43,070 nt of DNA. Origin: Xenorhabdus griffiniae (GTDB taxonomy: Bacteria > Pseudomonadota > Gammaproteobacteria > Enterobacterales > Enterobacteriaceae). Position numbers and translations under genes: made by a program. Positions 40,982 to 43,070 of the stretch are shown here, piece by piece. Location of the stretch: positions 1 to 43,070 of the forward strand of contig NZ_JADEUF010000023.1 of NCBI RefSeq assembly GCF_015163655.1. Direction: 5' to 3'. How positions within the stretch are numbered: position 1 is the stretch's first letter; each line of letters starts with the position of its first letter. The notes beneath the pieces are model-generated. The model saw only the letters and a list, made by a program, of their open reading frames with translations, did no database searches and was not told the DNA's origin.

Positions 40982-42382
40982 TCAACGTTCAATTTCCCTG
41001 AAACGAGCGGTAAATTGTCTTAATATTTTGGGTTCATATTCAAATTCAAGCGGTTTTAACATGTCAGCTTTTTTAACAACATCAATAAGTGAATCAGCGA
41101 CGTAATTCATATGATTATCAGTATAAGTTCGGCGCGGGATAGTTAATCTCATAAATTCAAATAATGAAGGTTCCTGCTGTCCTGTCATAGGATCTCTTCC
41201 CATCATTAATGAGCCTATTTCGACTGCTCTGACGCCGCTTTCTAAATACAAGGCATTACAAAGAACTTGAGCAGGGAAATTTTCCGGTTTAATATCAGGC
41301 AATATTTTACGCGCATCAACAAATACAGCATGTCCCCCAACAGGAGTTTGGATAGGAATACCTGATTGTTGTAATTTATGTCCCAAATATTCAACTTGAG
41401 CTATTCGACTGCGTAAATGATCTTCATTCAGTGCTTCCTGCAATCCAATGGCCATTGCTGCCATATCACGTCCTGCCAACCCTCCATATGTTATGAATCC
41501 TTCCATTGGGACACATCTTGTCTGAGCTTGTCTAAATAAAGATTCATTATTACGGAAGCAACATAAGCCTCCAATATTCACCATACCATCTTTCTTTGCA
41601 GACATAGTGAATATATCCGCCTCACTAAACATTTCTTTAACTATCTTGGAGATGCTTTCGTGAGAAAACTGGCTATCCCTTTGTTTAATAAAATAGGCAT
41701 TTTCTGCAAATCGAGCAGCATCAATAATAACTGGAATACCAGAATCACGCGCCATTCTGGCAGCAGAGTGAATATTCCCCATAGAAATTGGTTGTCCCCC
41801 CACACTATTACATGTAATTGTAATAATGATGGCAACAATATTCTTGCAATTATGTTTGATTTCATTGGACAATTTATTTAAATCAAAATTACCTTTCCAA
41901 TCATCCACAATTTCTGTTTGCAAGGAAGAAGCACAAATTAAGTTCTTAGCTTTGGCTCCGGCTATCTCTACATGGGCTTTTGTTGTATCAAAATGGTGAT
42001 TAGATAAAAAGACAGGCTCAGAAGCACCTTTTTCTTTCGCTAACTCCACAAGTAATGGAAATAGTATTTGTTCCGCTCCTCGACCTTGATGCACAGGGAT
42101 TGTATATTGAAAATCAAATAATTGCTCAACAGTCTGTGATAATAGATAATAACTCTTACTACCAGCATAAGCTTCATCACCTAAAAACATATTGGCCCAT
42201 TGCCGATCGCTCATAGCACCTGTTCCACTATCGGTGAGTAGATCAATAAATACATCTTCTGATTTTAAAATAAAGGGATTTAATCCGGCTTCTATCAATG
42301 CACTTTTACGTTGAGCTTTGGTTGTCATTCTAATTGGTTCAACCATTTTAATACGCCAGGGTTCTGGGATAGATCTCGACAT
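40982..42382 (-). CDS. Tryptophanase / tyrosine phenol-lyase family PLP enzyme
   Basis: Fold-type I PLP lyase that splits an aromatic amino acid to arene, pyruvate and ammonia. It has 466 residues (471 in E. coli TnaA, 456 in Citrobacter TPL). The PLP lysine is Lys264 in MSAKKDGM; Asp221 and Arg224 in DAARFAEN bind the cofactor. Tryptophanase-like features are FDTT at 131-134, EGFITYGG, and Ile389 in RAVEIGS where TPL has its tyrosine-binding Arg381. TPL-like is GLAGRDM (301-307). At the position of TnaA His463 and TPL Phe448 it has Gln456. I lean towards tryptophanase activity, but the substrate is open. GAGG lies before the ATG. Confidence 0.88.
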   Translation of the reverse strand: MSRSIPEPWRIKMVEPIRMTTKAQRKSALIEAGLNPFILKSEDVFIDLLTDSGTGAMSDRQWANMFLGDEAYAGSKSYYLLSQTVEQLFDFQYTIPVHQGRGAEQILFPLLVELAKEKGASEPVFLSNHHFDTTKAHVEIAGAKAKNLICASSLQTEIVDDWKGNFDLNKLSNEIKHNCKNIVAIIITITCNSVGGQPISMGNIHSAARMARDSGIPVIIDAARFAENAYFIKQRDSQFSHESISKIVKEMFSEADIFTMSAKKDGMVNIGGLCCFRNNESLFRQAQTRCVPMEGFITYGGLAGRDMAAMAIGLQEALNEDHLRSRIAQVEYLGHKLQQSGIPIQTPVGGHAVFVDARKILPDIKPENFPAQVLCNALYLESGVRAVEIGSLMMGRDPMTGQQEPSLFEFMRLTIPRRTYTDNHMNYVADSLIDVVKKADMLKPLEFEYEPKILRQFTARFREIER

Positions 42383-42539
42383 AACTTTTCACCTCAGATA
42401 ATGATTACTATTAAGATGCTATTGCCACATGAATAAATACGACTTCAGGACAGAAACTTGCTCATCACTAAGATCAATTTTTTTATTTTTATTCAAAATA
42501 TACGCATTAAACGTCAATTTACAACATTTTATGAAACCT

Positions 42540-42597
42540 GATTTCTTCCCCGCTTCGCGGGAAGAAATCACATGCACTTTGAGGTTAGATTGGTATA
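42540..42597. repeat. Partial copy of the repeat family
   Basis: Central hairpin GATTTCTTCCC/GGGAAGAAATC around CGCTTCGC, then a right end GATTGGTATA (42588-42597). The TATACCAATC left end is missing. It lies in the upstream region of the lyase gene. Confidence 0.6.
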
Positions 42598-42718
42598 TGT
42601 TTGATTGTGTTCAAACCACGATCACCATATTTATGAATATATTCTTTGACATACTCTATTGAATCTGAAATAAATGCTATATCAAATTATAACATCCCCC
42701 TGACAATTAATAATGGTA

Positions 42719-42823
42719 TATACCAATCGTCTTTCAAGATGCGCCTTATATCTCCCCGCTATGCGGGGAGATATAAACAATCACATTGATTTGCAAGCTG
42801 GAATTTGAAGTTGGATTGGTATA
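42719..42823. repeat. 105-bp palindromic repeat, copy 2
   Basis: Full copy with perfect terminal inverted repeats TATACCAATC / GATTGGTATA and a perfect central hairpin ATATCTCCCCGC/GCGGGGAGATAT. Same length as copy 1. Confidence 0.85.
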
Positions 42824-43070
42824 AACAGAATATTCTATTTCGATAAAAGTCCCGATGACTTTGTCACACAGTCATGCATTTCCGGTGAGGTATTTAGTCT
42901 GTGGGCAACAAGTTGTATACCCATCTCACTTCAAGATGCATATTGTTTCTCCCCGCTTCGCGCTGAGGAATCCCCAGAAAATAGACAAGCATAGCGTTGT
43001 GTGATCTACTGATTGTTCCACCAAGTCAATAGGGTCACTGCTATGCCTGCACGTCAAGTATGCCATAACT
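42824..43070. other. Terminal intergenic stretch
   Basis: Apart from the half repeat, it holds a small stem (TGACT/AGTCA around 42854-42872) and, at the edge, an ATG (43043) eight bases after AGGG that opens a frame running off the window (nine codons, MPARQVCHN). Too little is visible to call a gene. Confidence 0.3.
42916..42962. repeat. Left-half copy of the repeat family
   Basis: TATACCCATC, then CTTCAAGATGC and TCTCCCCGCTTCGCG match the left half of copies 1 and 2. The sequence then diverges, so the right half was lost or replaced. Confidence 0.6.

Noticed and set aside
42429-42662. Plus-strand 77-codon frame upstream of the lyase
   Set aside because: Runs through a palindromic repeat, has no ribosome-binding site, and composition looks non-coding.
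40675-42962. CRISPR array
   Set aside because: The repeats are long, palindromic, few and irregularly spaced, with no uniform spacers and no cas genes.
43043-43070. Possible start of a gene (MPARQVCHN...) at the window edge
   Set aside because: Only nine codons are visible; it might be a transposase or other gene but nothing supports a name.

Overview
The window is a chromosomal segment of a moderately AT-rich gammaproteobacterium of the order Enterobacterales. Gene content, order and protein sequences match the Escherichia coli mpl-fbp-ppa-ytf-tam-msrA-cysQ-fklB-rplI and rlmB-rnr-nsrR-purA-hfl-hfq-miaA-mutL-amiB-tsaE-queG neighbourhoods, but many genes found between these blocks in E. coli are absent. 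Such compaction, the invasin-like adhesin and the scattered palindromic repeats fit the Xenorhabdus/Photorhabdus branch (Morganellaceae). That placement is an inference from protein resemblance; there is no rRNA gene in the window.

Layout. 1-4.5 kb: mdh and argR (divergent), mpl and fbp (divergent). 4.5-8.1 kb: one large inverse autotransporter (intimin/invasin type) flanked by AT-rich DNA. 8.2-15.5 kb: ppa; the ytfP-tamB-tamA outer-membrane assembly operon (minus strand); msrA. 15.5-19 kb: ytfK, ytfJ, an unlisted 54-residue secreted cysteine-containing peptide, cysQ, fklB. 19.1-20.8 kb: an AT-rich accessory pair, a HipA-like kinase-fold gene and a DUF3037 gene, inserted between fklB and rplI; the first gene carries an in-frame amber codon 31 codons before its natural end. 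20.9-38.3 kb: a long minus-strand housekeeping run: rpsF-priB-rpsR-rplI (ribosome and primosome), nsrR-rnr-rlmB (nitric-oxide-sensing repressor, RNase R, rRNA methylation), purA, then the tsaE-amiB-mutL-miaA-hfq-hflX-hflK-hflC superoperon, with queG divergent at its head. 38.3-43 kb: a second accessory region with two well separated minus-strand catabolic or biosynthetic genes, an HpaB/PvcC-type flavin hydroxylase and a tryptophanase/tyrosine phenol-lyase homologue, embedded among several copies of a ~105 bp palindromic repeat.

How the genes work together. TamA and TamB form the translocation and assembly module that helps fold outer-membrane beta-barrels, which fits the large beta-barrel adhesin about 1 kb away. 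HflK/HflC control FtsH proteolysis, Hfq and MiaA shape RNA-based regulation, and RNase R and RlmB act on structured RNA and 23S rRNA. The two aromatic enzymes both act on aromatic compounds derived from tyrosine or tryptophan, and both differ from characterised relatives at a substrate-pocket position.

Best candidates for something new: (i) the HipA-like/DUF3037 module with its amber interruption; (ii) the small secreted Cys peptide behind a Fur-box-like palindrome; (iii) a strongly folded ~120 nt element between hflX and hflK that looks like a free-standing RNA with its own terminator on the plus strand; (iv) the hydroxylase/lyase pair with altered pocket residues. No tRNA, rRNA, CRISPR array or intact insertion sequence was seen.
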